Shown here piece after piece: positions 26,239-35,441 of a stretch of DNA of 64,000 nucleotides (the first letter of the stretch is position 1; every line of letters starts with the position of its first letter). The position numbers and the translations under genes are program-made. Source of the stretch: a virus; the IMG/VR virus record IMGVR_UViG_3300031474_000004, positions 1-64,000 of that record; one strand, 5' to 3'. Below the pieces are notes generated by a model. The model made no database searches and was not told where the DNA came from. It saw only the letters and a program-made list of their open reading frames with translations.

Positions 26239-26724
26239 ATGAAACTTACTTGGATTGATTCGAAATTGCTGGGATTCTTTACAAAAGAAAAACTTGCACT
26301 ACGAAACAATACAATGGATTCGTTAAACGAAGAAATCAAGGAACTCTGGAAATACGAACTCCTTGATGGAAAACCATACTTGAATAATTCACGTACAAGA
26401 TGCAAGAATACGTTTGAAGATTTTCAATATGATTGTCTTAATACCGTTGATAACCGGTCAAAGTCAATATATGAAGAATATCGTTCATATGGTTGCGGTT
26501 CATTTACTTCGGTGATTATGTTGTATTGGAATATTTGGGAACATTCAAGTGATATCAACGCGGGAGAACTTTTAAAGAAGTATTGGGGTCGCTCATTGTT
26601 GTATTGGATCGAATATGGGATAAAGAAAATCGCAATATGGATTTGGTCGCATCGTAATGAACCATTCATTCTAATGATTTTAGGTGCGTTTTTAACAGCT
26701 TACGCTTTAACGATCATTAAATGA
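26239..26724 (+). CDS. Hypothetical protein with C-terminal membrane helix
   Basis: 161 aa. The body is polar and Tyr/Trp-rich. The last about 30 residues (IAIWIWSHRNEPFILMILGA then FLTAYALTII) contain one membrane helix, so it is probably tail-anchored. It overlaps the next PGD-family gene by 4 bases. Confidence 0.6.
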   Translation: MKLTWIDSKLLGFFTKEKLALRNNTMDSLNEEIKELWKYELLDGKPYLNNSRTRCKNTFEDFQYDCLNTVDNRSKSIYEEYRSYGCGSFTSVIMLYWNIWEHSSDINAGELLKKYWGRSLLYWIEYGIKKIAIWIWSHRNEPFILMILGAFLTAYALTIIK

Positions 26725-26975
26725 AACCAAAACTCACCTCAGAACTTCTCCCCGGTGATCTGTTATGTCCCCGCGGCCTGAACGATTTCAATGACTATGG
26801 TATCGTCATTGGCGTCGCAGAATCATTCACGAATTTTGCTGCGTATGGTTCCGGTCCGCTCATCGTTAATGCCATGTACCTCACGATCACATACGTTAAT
26901 TCACGAACGTCACAGGTAAAGAAGTACGTCTCGTTGAAAACGACGATGCATCAGGTTGTGTCATTCCAGCCATGA
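26721..26975 (+). CDS. Small PGD-motif family protein
   Basis: 84 aa. ELLPGDLLCPRGLND then GIVIGVAES and two further strands (YLTITYVN, VKKYVSL). Same N-terminal motif and beta-strand order as the other family members. ATGA overlap with the upstream membrane protein. Confidence 0.65.
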   Translation: MKPKLTSELLPGDLLCPRGLNDFNDYGIVIGVAESFTNFAAYGSGPLIVNAMYLTITYVNSRTSQVKKYVSLKTTMHQVVSFQP

Positions 26976-26978
26976 TTG

Positions 26979-26987
26979 TGATATCAT
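26979..26987 (+). promoter_or_regulatory. Extended -10 of the lipoprotein gene
   Basis: TGATATCAT, 9 nt before the ATG at 26997. Confidence 0.5.
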
Positions 26988-26996
26988 CGTTAAACT

Positions 26997-27788
26997 ATGA
27001 ATAGATTCATTATCGTTTCAATGTTCACCCTTGCATGTTCTGGAGGTGGGATCGCTGACATTGCCACGAATCCATCTGGAAATTCGCCTCCCGTTCATCG
27101 ACCTTCGTCGTCGACCCCTTGGAAGAATCCGTTGGTGACGTCACTCGCTCCGGACGCAGGTCAACCAGCTCAGATCGGTCAAGATGGGGTTATTGATGAT
27201 GATGCTGGTATTCCACCACAATACGACGGAGGTCAACCTGATGCCGACGTCGTGACTCTCGATGCTGACATTTCTTCAAATCAACCTGATACGGGCTCGA
27301 ATTGCAGTTCACCGGCCGCTGTATCCTCAGATTCGGGTAATTGGTTCACCACGAACATTGACAACGGTGAGTGGTTCCAACTTGTAACCGTCGCCGGATT
27401 TTCCAGTGATCTGTGTACTTACACGGGCAAGATCAAATGGTTCTATGATGTGGGTGGTTTTTGGGAGAGTGATCGAGCATACGATCAACCAACGACAACG
27501 TTCGTGTTTGAATTCAACGTTGACGGGACGATGAAGACGAGAATCGTTCATTCACCCAACTACCCGAACGGGATGTACACACAATCGAACGTTTCGTACC
27601 GGGGTTCGTGCATTACTGGATTGTCCGAGGGTGATCCTATCGTTTTCAACAACGATTTTAGGTTTCATTCCTGCATCGAACGAATGTATTCCGGTCACGC
27701 AGAACATTGGTTCAGCGTGTTTCGTGGTCGCTGGAACGTTGATCACCCTGAGAACGTTCAGACGATCATCACTTACCCACAAGGATGA
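26997..27788 (+). CDS. Predicted lipoprotein with acidic Pro/Gly/Asp linker
   Basis: 263 aa. The signal peptide MNRFIIVSMFTLAC has a lipobox (TLAC), so Cys14 would be lipidated after export. Residues about 20-100 form a disordered Asp/Ala/Gly/Pro/Gln-rich linker (DAGQPAQIGQDGVIDDDAGI). A C-terminal domain of about 150 aa follows with four to five Cys (SSDLCTYTG, YRGSCITG, RFHSCIERM), Trp-rich, of unknown fold. The linker style is common in myxobacterial lipoproteins, so it may be host-derived. In phages, surface lipoproteins often block superinfection; that role is inferred here. Confidence 0.7.
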   Translation: MNRFIIVSMFTLACSGGGIADIATNPSGNSPPVHRPSSSTPWKNPLVTSLAPDAGQPAQIGQDGVIDDDAGIPPQYDGGQPDADVVTLDADISSNQPDTGSNCSSPAAVSSDSGNWFTTNIDNGEWFQLVTVAGFSSDLCTYTGKIKWFYDVGGFWESDRAYDQPTTTFVFEFNVDGTMKTRIVHSPNYPNGMYTQSNVSYRGSCITGLSEGDPIVFNNDFRFHSCIERMYSGHAEHWFSVFRGRWNVDHPENVQTIITYPQG

Positions 27789-27794
27789 TTCATC

Positions 27795-28019
27795 ATGTCC
27801 CGAAGCGTCAAGATGAAAGATCTTCGGCCAGGCATTGATGTTTTGACATGGTCGTATCAAAGCACCGGTCTTGTGATTGGAAACATTCGTACCGTTCCAA
27901 CGACACAAAGAAAGCTTCCGCAAAGGAAGGTAATTTACTTGGATTTGAACGGAATTCACGAATTCAGCGGGCAAGACGATTATACCGTCTCTGTGAATGA
28001 TGATGATAATGAAACTTGA
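27795..28019 (+). CDS. Small PGD-motif family protein (PGI variant)
   Basis: 74 aa. MSRSVKMKDLRPGIDVLTWS then GLVIGNIRT. It shares LRPGIDVL exactly with the next gene, so these two are recent paralogues. It ends with an acidic tail that overlaps the next gene. Confidence 0.6.
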   Translation: MSRSVKMKDLRPGIDVLTWSYQSTGLVIGNIRTVPTTQRKLPQRKVIYLDLNGIHEFSGQDDYTVSVNDDDNET

Positions 28020-28410
28020 ACATTCGCCACGTTTTGTAATTGCTCCCGATATCGTGGCGGGCAATGTGTTCATAGGGAGCGAGATTCCTACGAATCCTCC
28101 AATTCCCGATGGAATCATCATTAGCGCGATTAAGAACGATCAGATTGAAGGTTTGACATTCGGGAAATTCACGATCAAAAAAGTCATTAACTTAAGACCT
28201 GGAATCGATGTTCTGGATGAACATGATCCCTTTAAAGGTCTCATTATTGCGAACGTTGAGTGTGATAAACAAGAACATGACAGAGCGCCGACGTTCGCGG
28301 GAGACTGGTACGGCTTCAGCGACAGAAAGATCTTGATCATTAACAATTCGGGAGTTCGTTGGTTGTTCGCGTACAATGATTCACTTTTCAGGATCAGAAC
28401 GTGGGGATAA
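28009..28410 (+). CDS. PGD-motif family protein with N-terminal extension
   Basis: 133 aa from ATG 28009 (MKLEHSPRFVIAPDI). The family motif INLRPGIDVLDEHD lies mid-protein near residue 60, then GLIIANVE. The first about 55 residues may be a second, diverged copy of the domain (DIVAGNVF...GIIISAIKND), making this a tandem. It overlaps the previous gene by 11 bases. Confidence 0.55.
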   Translation: MKLEHSPRFVIAPDIVAGNVFIGSEIPTNPPIPDGIIISAIKNDQIEGLTFGKFTIKKVINLRPGIDVLDEHDPFKGLIIANVECDKQEHDRAPTFAGDWYGFSDRKILIINNSGVRWLFAYNDSLFRIRTWG

Positions 28411-28431
28411 AGACGGCAAAGGAGCAGAATC

Positions 28432-28593
28432 ATGCATCCAAAAGAAATAAAGAAGCGTTTGTTCGAATTTTTCTTCATTAGCGAAAAAGTTCCACTGTTC
28501 GTAAAAATTGGTCGTTTCAGCATTCCCGCAGGTCTTTATGAACAATTTCTGCCGGAACGATTCAAAAGATGGCTCGTTAAACGAAAAAGATAG
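28432..28593 (+). CDS. Small basic protein, 53 aa
   Basis: MHPKEIKKRLFEFFFISEKV, ending KRWLVKRKR. A clear GGAG lies 7 nt before the ATG, making it one of the few Shine-Dalgarno starts in this block. Strongly basic C-terminus; unknown function. Confidence 0.55.
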   Translation: MHPKEIKKRLFEFFFISEKVPLFVKIGRFSIPAGLYEQFLPERFKRWLVKRKR

Positions 28594-28641
28594 TGTTTTC
28601 ATCCACGAATCGTGATAAGATCAGATCAACAAGGATATATC

Positions 28642-28812
28642 ATGGCAATTCATACGACCATCCGGTACGAGTACGTGAACGATAAACACACCCCTCTCGA
28701 TGTTCCTCGGCAGGTCACGACCTACGAAGGTCGGGTATTGAAGGTCTTCAACGAGCAGTTTCGGGCGATGTCGGACATCTACACGATGGCGAAGAACGTG
28801 AAGGCAGTATGA
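28642..28812 (+). CDS. Hypothetical protein, 56 aa
   Basis: MAIHTTIRYEYVNDKHTPLD, no family recognised. ATG 28642 has AAGGA upstream; an in-frame ATG at 28612 overlaps a TGATAAGAT box (28613-28621) that is better read as the promoter. ATGA overlap with the next gene. Confidence 0.55.
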   Translation: MAIHTTIRYEYVNDKHTPLDVPRQVTTYEGRVLKVFNEQFRAMSDIYTMAKNVKAV

Positions 28813-29063
28813 AGTACTCTGAATTGCTCCCTGGCGACGTCATCTTTTATCCGGGTTGGAAGGAAAGGTTCAACGTGACATCCTCACAGATCGGTCATGA
28901 TGTGATTCTTTCGGTTTGTTTGGGGAAGAATTTCGAGATCAAAATCTACGTAATGTACACGAACCCGCAGAAACAATCTTCCGTCAAAAAGTGGTTCACT
29001 AGATCTGACGAGATCATCGAAAGCGACCGCACAGTGCACAGAAAAGGTGTACTGATCCACTGA
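28809..29063 (+). CDS. Small PGD-motif family protein
   Basis: 84 aa. MKYSELLPGDVIFYPGW, then strands DVILSVCLG and EIKIYVMYTN. It keeps the PGD turn and downstream hydrophobic strands of the family. Confidence 0.65.
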   Translation: MKYSELLPGDVIFYPGWKERFNVTSSQIGHDVILSVCLGKNFEIKIYVMYTNPQKQSSVKKWFTRSDEIIESDRTVHRKGVLIH

Positions 29064-29066
29064 GCG

Positions 29067-29075
29067 TGATACAAT
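29067..29075 (+). promoter_or_regulatory. Extended -10 before the membrane-protein gene at 29081
   Basis: TGATACAAT, 5 nt before GTG 29081. Because it overlaps the longer GTG start at 29066, it argues for the shorter start. Confidence 0.45.
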
Positions 29076-29080
29076 TGAAC

Positions 29081-29290
29081 GTGAAATCAATCTTTGACAA
29101 TAGACACAAGAACACGTTCGTGGCAACATTGCTTGGAATGTTGGTAGCGATTCCACTCATTTACACGCTCAATTACTTTCTAACGGGCCGCGGGTACGTA
29201 TCGTGGGTTGCGATATTGCTCACTCTCGTTTCGTTGAACGTGTATTACCATTACAAAGACAAAAAAGAAGACGAAAAAAAGTTGCAGTAA
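29081..29290 (+). CDS. Small membrane protein, two helices
   Basis: 69 aa. Two hydrophobic helices, FVATLLGMLVAIPLIYTL and YVSWVAILLTLVSLNVYY, then a charged tail KDKKEDEKK, in the hairpin style of small phage membrane proteins. Start set at GTG 29081 by the promoter box; GTG 29066 is the longer option. Confidence 0.5.
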   Translation: MKSIFDNRHKNTFVATLLGMLVAIPLIYTLNYFLTGRGYVSWVAILLTLVSLNVYYHYKDKKEDEKKLQ

Positions 29291-29311
29291 CGTGTTTCCT
29301 TAGTTCATTCA

Positions 29312-29320
29312 TGATATGAT
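29312..29320 (+). promoter_or_regulatory. Extended -10 before 29326
   Basis: TGATATGAT ends 5 nt before the ATG at 29326. Confidence 0.5.
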
Positions 29321-29325
29321 CAATC

Positions 29326-29529
29326 ATGTTCGGCAACCTGATCAACACGTTCCTCGAATTGCTGGGATACGACAATCGTAACGTTGCAGCACAACGTTCG
29401 GTTTACGCGGTCAAGCTTCCGAAGGCTTCGAAGGTTCCGAACGATCTTTACTTGATCGCGGCAACGCAATTCAACACGACCGACCAAGACAGCGAGCTTT
29501 TGTTGACTCTCGCAGGAGACTTTGAGTGA
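29326..29529 (+). CDS. Hypothetical protein, 67 aa
   Basis: MFGNLINTFLELLGYDNRNV, amphipathic N-terminus, acidic C-terminus. Unrecognised. It overlaps the GTG of the membrane protein at 29526, so it belongs to the TPM/LemA operon. Confidence 0.55.
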   Translation: MFGNLINTFLELLGYDNRNVAAQRSVYAVKLPKASKVPNDLYLIAATQFNTTDQDSELLLTLAGDFE

Positions 29530-30635
29530 TCCTATTTTCAATCGTCCTTTTGATCCCGCTCATCTGCGCGGCTGCTGCGTTTTGCTTTTCAAAGCAAATT
29601 TGTCCCAAGGAACTTGCTGTCATCGCGGGGACACAGATCGTCGTTGCGATAGTATCTGCGTTGGTTTGTTACAACATGTCAACTTGTGACAATGAAACCT
29701 GGAACTCAAGGATCGTATCAAAGCAAAAAGTATACACGTCATGTTCTCACTCGTATTCATGCCATTGTCGCGAAAGCTGTTCTGGTTCTGGTAAGAACAG
29801 ATCATGTCATCAGGTATGCGACACTTGTTACGAGCATTCCAACGACTGGAACTGGAGGATTGATACTTCAACGGGCGAATCATTGAACATCGATCGTATC
29901 GATCGTCGTGGTTCTAACGAGCCTCCACGTTGGACTCGAGCATTCATCAATGAACCCGTATCAACCACGCATTCGTACACGAACTACATAAAAGCTTCTC
30001 CCGATTCATTGTTTCGCCACCAAGGTCTGGTTGAGAAGTACAAAGGAACGATACCTGAGCATCCCGACAACGTGTACGACTATTATCGTCTCGATAGGTT
30101 CGTGACGGTCCACGTCAACGTGAAGGATTCCAGGTACTGGAACGACGACCTGATGCAACTTAACGCTGAACTCGGCTCAAAAAAGCAAGTCAACGTCATC
30201 GTTGTGCTCGTCAACGGGCTCTCACAAGAGTACTTTTACGCCCTTGAACAAGCATGGATCGGTGGGAAGAAAAACGATGTTGTACTTGTCGTCGACGTTG
30301 ATTCGAACAAGAAACCCGTCTGGGCATCGGTGATGGCATGGGAATCGAACGATGTGTTCAAGATCAAGCTTCGTGATACGATCATGGAGCAAGAGACGAT
30401 CGAACGCTGGACGGTGATTCCCGTGTTGAAGGATACGATCACGAAGTACCACGTTCGAAAGCCAATGTCCGACTTCGAGTACCTGAAATCTGCGATCGTT
30501 CCATCGACATTGCAATACGTCGTCACTTTGGGAATCGCATTCTTGCTGACGATCATTCTTGTGGTCGTCTTCCATGTTAACGAAACGTTCGATTCGTACG
30601 GTTCATCGTACGGTCGACGCAATCGGTTCTACTAA
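29526..30635 (+). CDS. Membrane protein with TPM-like domain (LemA partner)
   Basis: 369 aa with GTG start. Two N-terminal helices (residues about 3-22 and 30-48), then a Cys-rich segment ([17 protein letters not shown]...CHQVCDTC, at least eight Cys) that may bind metal or form disulfides. Residues about 190-300 resemble a TPM domain ([38 protein letters not shown]), and a last helix is near 335-355. In bacteria TPM and LemA proteins are often encoded together, as here. Function in phage is unknown; an envelope role is inferred. Confidence 0.6.
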   Translation: MILFSIVLLIPLICAAAAFCFSKQICPKELAVIAGTQIVVAIVSALVCYNMSTCDNETWNSRIVSKQKVYTSCSHSYSCHCRESCSGSGKNRSCHQVCDTCYEHSNDWNWRIDTSTGESLNIDRIDRRGSNEPPRWTRAFINEPVSTTHSYTNYIKASPDSLFRHQGLVEKYKGTIPEHPDNVYDYYRLDRFVTVHVNVKDSRYWNDDLMQLNAELGSKKQVNVIVVLVNGLSQEYFYALEQAWIGGKKNDVVLVVDVDSNKKPVWASVMAWESNDVFKIKLRDTIMEQETIERWTVIPVLKDTITKYHVRKPMSDFEYLKSAIVPSTLQYVVTLGIAFLLTIILVVVFHVNETFDSYGSSYGRRNRFY

Positions 30636-30654
30636 CAAAAAGAAAGAAAAAGAA

Positions 30655-31209
30655 ATGTCAACCTCGGTTAAAATTCTGCTCGTCGTACTCGTCTTCTTTG
30701 GGTTCACCGTGTTCTTGGGTGGTGGTTGCGTAATGTCTATCAACAACGATCTGGTTCGTCAAGAAGCGGGTCTTGAAGCCCAATATAAACAGAATCAGAA
30801 CAATTATGCTAATTATTTCAATAAGTTGAAAGAATCCGCCCAGGTACCAAAGATGTATGCCGCCGATCTACAGAAACTGTACACGGGAACGATGCAAGGT
30901 CGCTACGGCGCCGATGGTTCCAAGGCGATTTTTCAGTTCATCAAGGAACACAATCCCTCGGTCGACATTTCGGTGTACAAGCAACTCCAGCAGATCATCG
31001 AGGCGGGTCGCAACAGTTTCGAAGCAGATCAAAAGACGTTGCTTGACAAGAAGCGGGTGTACGAGGTTTCGTTGAACACCTTCCCCGATAGCTTCGTTGC
31101 AAGCTTCCTTGGTTTCCCCAAGAAGGACATTTCCAAGTTCGACATCGTCATCAACGACGAAACTGAGAAGGCCTTCGACACGAAGAAAGCGGGTCCAATT
31201 GAGCTCTGA
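30655..31209 (+). CDS. lemA: LemA family membrane-anchored protein
   Basis: 184 aa, the usual LemA length. N-terminal membrane helix [20 protein letters not shown], then the LemA helical domain with [20 protein letters not shown] (family form: YNxLVxxxxxVxxxWxxvx) and a tail with [13 protein letters not shown] (family: yP...A..fgf). The ATG is preceded by a purine-rich AAGAAAGAAAAAGAA stretch. Paired with the TPM-like gene. Confidence 0.75.
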   Translation: MSTSVKILLVVLVFFGFTVFLGGGCVMSINNDLVRQEAGLEAQYKQNQNNYANYFNKLKESAQVPKMYAADLQKLYTGTMQGRYGADGSKAIFQFIKEHNPSVDISVYKQLQQIIEAGRNSFEADQKTLLDKKRVYEVSLNTFPDSFVASFLGFPKKDISKFDIVINDETEKAFDTKKAGPIEL

Positions 31210-31636
31210 AGTCAGAAATTTTCCAAGTAGTTTTCCATCTTGGTCGGTTGTTGTCTTGAGTACGGCAACCTTGTTCACGGGAATCATAATCGGAACCGCG
31301 GTAAAATCCGATTCAAAGTCGATCGTGAATCACGCAGCGGCGATAACTCAAAACAAGAACGATATCGATAAACTACGTCGTGATTTTCAAAACGTAGGTC
31401 TCGACATTGAAAAGTGGGGTGAACAAGTTAGCGAACTTAAAAACAACGTCGATGAATTCAAGATCAACGTTGCTTCCCTTCGAGGAACGACGGAAAGAAT
31501 TCAAAGTTCTCTTCAACCTCGAGATTGCAATCCAACAACGAAGCGTGAAGTCACCTGGTACGCGGAATGCTTGAAGAATTCAAATGAATGCTGTGCCAAG
31601 TTCCTTCGTGCGGTGGAGATCGGTTACTTTAAATGA
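31199..31636 (+). CDS. Membrane-anchored coiled-coil protein
   Basis: 145 aa from TTG 31199, overlapping the LemA stop. One membrane helix ([20 protein letters not shown]), then a long heptad region ([40 protein letters not shown]). The C-terminus has four Cys ([16 protein letters not shown]). The shape resembles small phage spanin-like or surface-exclusion proteins, but neither can be asserted. Confidence 0.55.
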   Translation: MSSEVRNFPSSFPSWSVVVLSTATLFTGIIIGTAVKSDSKSIVNHAAAITQNKNDIDKLRRDFQNVGLDIEKWGEQVSELKNNVDEFKINVASLRGTTERIQSSLQPRDCNPTTKREVTWYAECLKNSNECCAKFLRAVEIGYFK

Positions 31637-31995
31637 TCAAAATTCTAGCGAAGATTTCAACCTCATTGTACAGAACGTCTCTGTTCATGCGTTCCGTGAG
31701 GTTCTTCTTCCAGCGAAGGTTTCGAGGTTGGGATGACAGCGATACTTGGGCGCTCGATACGACGATATCGAAGCTCATCCTGCCTCGATTGAAACGCTTC
31801 AAGCTTTTGAAGGTCGGTTGTCCAAGTCATGTTGAGTCGATGGAAGAGTGGAATGCAATGCTCATGAAAATGATCCATGCGTTCGAGTTCCTGGCATCCG
31901 ATGAAAAGTACGGGAACTTCGATCAGGTGAAGAACAACGAGGTCAACGAGGGTCTCGACATGTTTTGTCAGAACTTTCGTTCGCTCTGGTGGTGA
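31633..31995 (+). CDS. Hypothetical protein, 120 aa
   Basis: Basic N-terminal half (RSVRFFFQRRFRGWDDSDTW), helical remainder. ATGA overlap with the upstream gene. No recognised motif. Confidence 0.55.
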   Translation: MIKILAKISTSLYRTSLFMRSVRFFFQRRFRGWDDSDTWALDTTISKLILPRLKRFKLLKVGCPSHVESMEEWNAMLMKMIHAFEFLASDEKYGNFDQVKNNEVNEGLDMFCQNFRSLWW

Positions 31996-31999
31996 AATA

Positions 32000-32260
32000 A
32001 TGAAACTGTGTGACGTTCGACCGGGAGATTACTTGAAATGGACGAACGGCCTGTGCTTTTGCATCTCTGTCATTCGTAACGACAAGTACGACCGTAGGAA
32101 TTCGAGAAGAGAACCGACATGGACGCTCAATTTCGTTTTCAACGATTTTCCCGGAAAGATGCGATTTTCGGCAATCACCAACGCAACGAGCGAGGTCATG
32201 AATGCTAGCAGGGATAATACCCAGAGGTTGAATTCACCGTTCGACGACGGCTCGAGATGA
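32000..32260 (+). CDS. Small PGD-motif family protein
   Basis: 86 aa. MKLCDVRPGDYLKWTNGLCF then strands CISVIRND, WTLNFVFND. Classic N-terminal family motif (DVRPGDYL). The next 106 bases to 32366 show no supported gene. Confidence 0.65.
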   Translation: MKLCDVRPGDYLKWTNGLCFCISVIRNDKYDRRNSRREPTWTLNFVFNDFPGKMRFSAITNATSEVMNASRDNTQRLNSPFDDGSR

Positions 32261-32366
32261 ATTTTTAGTGATTCGATTATGGAATCCTTGTTCAACGAAA
32301 GAAATTCATCTCGAGCAAATTCTTGATATTGAACTCATTCTCGGATACGTCGCTAATTAATCCCAG

Positions 32367-34844
32367 ATGTCATTGTTCAAGCTTAAAAGGGGAGACTTTG
32401 ATTCGTTCTCCATAAACACGAATCCTCTTCGTACATACTCATCGTCAAGTGCGGGTGTCACGGGAAGCCTGAACATATTTGCGAGACGATCATCGACTGA
32501 GAAGGACGTTCCTACGAGCAGCACGTTCGTGGATTCAACACACAGTGACAGCGGTATCGCGAGCTCGATTGATCACGTTCAAAAGGTCGGTAAGTTGTTC
32601 AGGAACAACTCCGCGACTCGGACAAGCGATCCAACATTGTTCAATCGAACGTTGCAATCGTTTCTGACCGACGTCAACAACACGTCAACGTCCGCGAGGA
32701 AGCAACAGAAACTCAGCATCTTTCGTACGGTTCCATCGTTCAACTTCACGGTCGATACATGCAGGAAGTTGCTGATCAAGAACACGCTGAATCCTTACTA
32801 CCGTGACATGTTCCCGCATGCTAACTGGGCGTACACGAACTACAATTGCTTGAATTTCTTCACCGCATCGACCGTTCCAACATCGAGCGTGTTGTTGTAT
32901 CCGAACGTTGAAGCCCCGATCGAACATGCTGGGTTCGTCGGTGGAACGTACTCGTTGTCAGGTGCGTTCAGCTTCGATTTTTGCATCAACCCCCGGTACA
33001 CGACATCGTCGCCCAACCAAGAATTCAAGGCGGGAACGTTGTTCCACCTTTCCTCGAGCTATGCGGTATCGTTGATCAGTGGTTCCGCTAAGGACGAGAA
33101 TGGGCATCCTTCGTTCTTTAGGTTGCAATTACAACTCTCTCACAGTGCCGATATCGTTCCGTCGCTGGCTGTGCCCGGAACGTCATTTCCCAACAACCTC
33201 ACATTCTTGTCAAACGACAATGTTCTGAAACGTAATAACTGGCATCACGTAATCATACGTTGGGGAACCAACTTAACGAATCATGGTACCGGTTCGTTCA
33301 ACATTGATAAGATCGATCAAGGAACATTCGTGATTCCCTCGGGAACGATTGAACTCAATGGAATTTGGCCAGCAGCCCTTTGCGTTGGTAACTTTTACGA
33401 AGGTGTTCCTGATATTGAAGCATTCTTCGCCAATGATCCCGCAACTCGTGACGGTCTTGAAGTGCTCGATGGTACGCCTGGCGTTGAAACGCCGTCTCGA
33501 TTCTCGTTCAACCACCCGCTGAATGCGGAGGTTCACGATCTGATGATCAAGCGGTACTACATGGGTGATAATGACATCGTCGCATCAGCCTCACGAGGTC
33601 CCACGGAGATCCCCGCCGACAAGTTCGCATTGTTCATTCCTCCGTTCTTCGTTGAGGATTCTCCTTTCAGGCAATTCGTCGGAACCCACGGCGGGGTTCC
33701 ACAAACTCCGTTCTTTGAGCTTGATAGTTCGACGAATGATCCATTCAACGTTGCGATGTCATTCGGTGTCGGAGGACATTACATCAACCTCGAAAACTTT
33801 GTTCGAGACTTTGCATCCGACGTGTTTCCTCGTTTGCATCACTTGACGGGAGTCGCGATAACGACAACGACCGATGATTTCAGATCTGCGAACGAGTACC
33901 TGTACGCTCAACCATTCGTTGTGAAGAGAAATCTGACGATCCTTCCTTGCGATGACGGCACGTTCGTTCCTAACTTCGACCTGTTGCAGGATGAATCACC
34001 GAATTCAAAGTTCACGAATGATTTGGGTTCTGAGGATCTCAGTCTCATCAACATGAGCGAGATGATGAACACGTCATCGTTGTTGTTCGGTACTGATTTT
34101 GGAACCGATGCAAAGTCTCTCGAGGAAGCGAACGCATTCGTTGACGAACTGATTGGATTCACGCCCGAACAACCGGGCCGCTCTGCCGGTAATGCATTCA
34201 GGAACTTCGTTCGCTTGATAGACGCATCTGTAGCTTCGGGAACGTTCGATCCAGGATTGCAAGCAGGCGCGCCACTGACGATCTACAATCGAACAAGGGA
34301 CGCTTCGTCAAATCAGGTGACGATGTTCGACCTCAGCAACCTTTTTTATGGTGACAAGATTGATTCTGAATCATTCACCATGAGCGATTCTGGTCTTTCC
34401 GGGTCCGGAGGGACAATTCGAATCACTTTGAAGGACGATGGAAGGGGAAACCTATACCGTGCAGATGCTGAAACGTCACACCCGAAATGGAATAGTGTTG
34501 GAAGTATCTACCCCTACGAAGGTGTGATAGTCATTAAAAGCCCCCATCTCAATTTTTTTGGACAAGAACAGTACGACATGAGTTTTCGAGGAGAGAGAAA
34601 CGTTCACGTGATGAAGATTGATTGCATTGCGCCGGCAGGACAGTTGAACTCATCATCGAATCCGAATTTCACGTCCGTTCTACCGTCGGGTCATGCAAAC
34701 GATCCTGATACTGAGTTCGTTTACGTGAATCAAATTTTGTTACACGATGACAATCTAAACGTAGTTGCAAAAGCGCAGCTTGTTCAACCAATGATGAAAC
34801 GCCTTGGTGATAAATATCTTTTCCGAATAAAACTCGACTGGTAG
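32367..34844 (+). CDS. Large virion structural protein with lectin-like (LamG/ConA) domain
   Basis: 825 aa. Residues about 190-330 show a jelly-roll laminin-G-like layout: GTYSLSGAFSFDFCINPR, GTLFHLSSSYAVSLISG, FFRLQLQLS, and RNNWHHVIIRWG with the NNWHHV motif of this fold. The C-terminus GDKYLFRIKLDW matches the RIRLDF end of the protein at 18651. Likely a large tail or head-surface protein, possibly sugar-binding. Confidence 0.7.
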   Translation: MSLFKLKRGDFDSFSINTNPLRTYSSSSAGVTGSLNIFARRSSTEKDVPTSSTFVDSTHSDSGIASSIDHVQKVGKLFRNNSATRTSDPTLFNRTLQSFLTDVNNTSTSARKQQKLSIFRTVPSFNFTVDTCRKLLIKNTLNPYYRDMFPHANWAYTNYNCLNFFTASTVPTSSVLLYPNVEAPIEHAGFVGGTYSLSGAFSFDFCINPRYTTSSPNQEFKAGTLFHLSSSYAVSLISGSAKDENGHPSFFRLQLQLSHSADIVPSLAVPGTSFPNNLTFLSNDNVLKRNNWHHVIIRWGTNLTNHGTGSFNIDKIDQGTFVIPSGTIELNGIWPAALCVGNFYEGVPDIEAFFANDPATRDGLEVLDGTPGVETPSRFSFNHPLNAEVHDLMIKRYYMGDNDIVASASRGPTEIPADKFALFIPPFFVEDSPFRQFVGTHGGVPQTPFFELDSSTNDPFNVAMSFGVGGHYINLENFVRDFASDVFPRLHHLTGVAITTTTDDFRSANEYLYAQPFVVKRNLTILPCDDGTFVPNFDLLQDESPNSKFTNDLGSEDLSLINMSEMMNTSSLLFGTDFGTDAKSLEEANAFVDELIGFTPEQPGRSAGNAFRNFVRLIDASVASGTFDPGLQAGAPLTIYNRTRDASSNQVTMFDLSNLFYGDKIDSESFTMSDSGLSGSGGTIRITLKDDGRGNLYRADAETSHPKWNSVGSIYPYEGVIVIKSPHLNFFGQEQYDMSFRGERNVHVMKIDCIAPAGQLNSSSNPNFTSVLPSGHANDPDTEFVYVNQILLHDDNLNVVAKAQLVQPMMKRLGDKYLFRIKLDW

Positions 34845-34884
34845 AGGTTAAACTAGTTCAAATTTTGAACACGAATTTTAAACG

Positions 34885-34893
34885 TGTTATATT
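34885..34893 (+). promoter_or_regulatory. Extended -10 before 34903
   Basis: TGTTATATT, 9 nt before the ATG at 34903. A short GTTCAAA/TTTGAAC palindrome at 34856-34870 lies about 15 bases upstream of the likely -35 region and could be an operator. Confidence 0.5.
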
Positions 34894-34902
34894 TATCGTG
34901 TT

Positions 34903-35184
34903 ATGAATCAGTACGTGGGGTTACAACAAGATCTGTATTTAGAGGAATCTAAAATGGAAAAAAATGCGTTGAAACGAAAACTTCGAACGATTTTTGAAAC
35001 TTCATTTTTTAAAAATGATGATCCCGCCTGCAAAGAAATGCTTGACATTGCTTTTGTAAACAATGATCAATTTAACATTACGAGGGAAATTGATTCATGG
35101 GTTTTGAACGCTGGTCGTGCACATTTATTGATTGCCAATAAAGATCTCAATCAAGTTCGTAAACTTGTAGCTAAACTTCAGTAA
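34903..35184 (+). CDS. Hypothetical protein, 93 aa
   Basis: Helical, charged (MNQYVGLQQDLYLEESKMEK). Unrecognised. Its stop overlaps the ATG of the next gene (TAATG), making a two-gene unit with the PGD-like protein. Confidence 0.6.
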   Translation: MNQYVGLQQDLYLEESKMEKNALKRKLRTIFETSFFKNDDPACKEMLDIAFVNNDQFNITREIDSWVLNAGRAHLLIANKDLNQVRKLVAKLQ

Positions 35185-35441
35185 TGATCTACAGGCCAGG
35201 ACAACAAGTAAAACTTGATCCAGCTTATTTTCAAGTATTAGTCAATTCGCCAATTGGTTCTAGTGATGTTGGGTTGATTATTTGTCAGCTAGATTCTCTA
35301 GATAGGAATGATAACGTTGAATACTTGGTTCTTTGGAATGGAATCAATTATTGTAAATACACGAATGAAATTGTTCTTGTTGAAGAAACGATAGTTGAAC
35401 GTGTTTTCAAGCGTTTATTGACGTTCATGAGTCATTCATGA
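35184..35441 (+). CDS. PGD-family relative, type B (paralogue of the gene at 42976)
   Basis: 85 aa. MIYRPGQQVKL then NSPIGSSDVGLII, YLVLWNGINYCKYTNEIVLV and IERVFKRLLTFMSHS-type end. The protein at 42976 shares NSPxGxxxxGxI, LVLWxxGIxxY, ExxLVE and IERVFxRLL. These two form a subfamily with a C-terminal helix. Confidence 0.65.
   Translation: MIYRPGQQVKLDPAYFQVLVNSPIGSSDVGLIICQLDSLDRNDNVEYLVLWNGINYCKYTNEIVLVEETIVERVFKRLLTFMSHS

Noticed and set aside
30222-30622. Two overlapping minus-strand ORFs of 117 and 128 codons
   Set aside because: Both lie opposite the TPM-like gene, have no start signals and no recognisable sequence.
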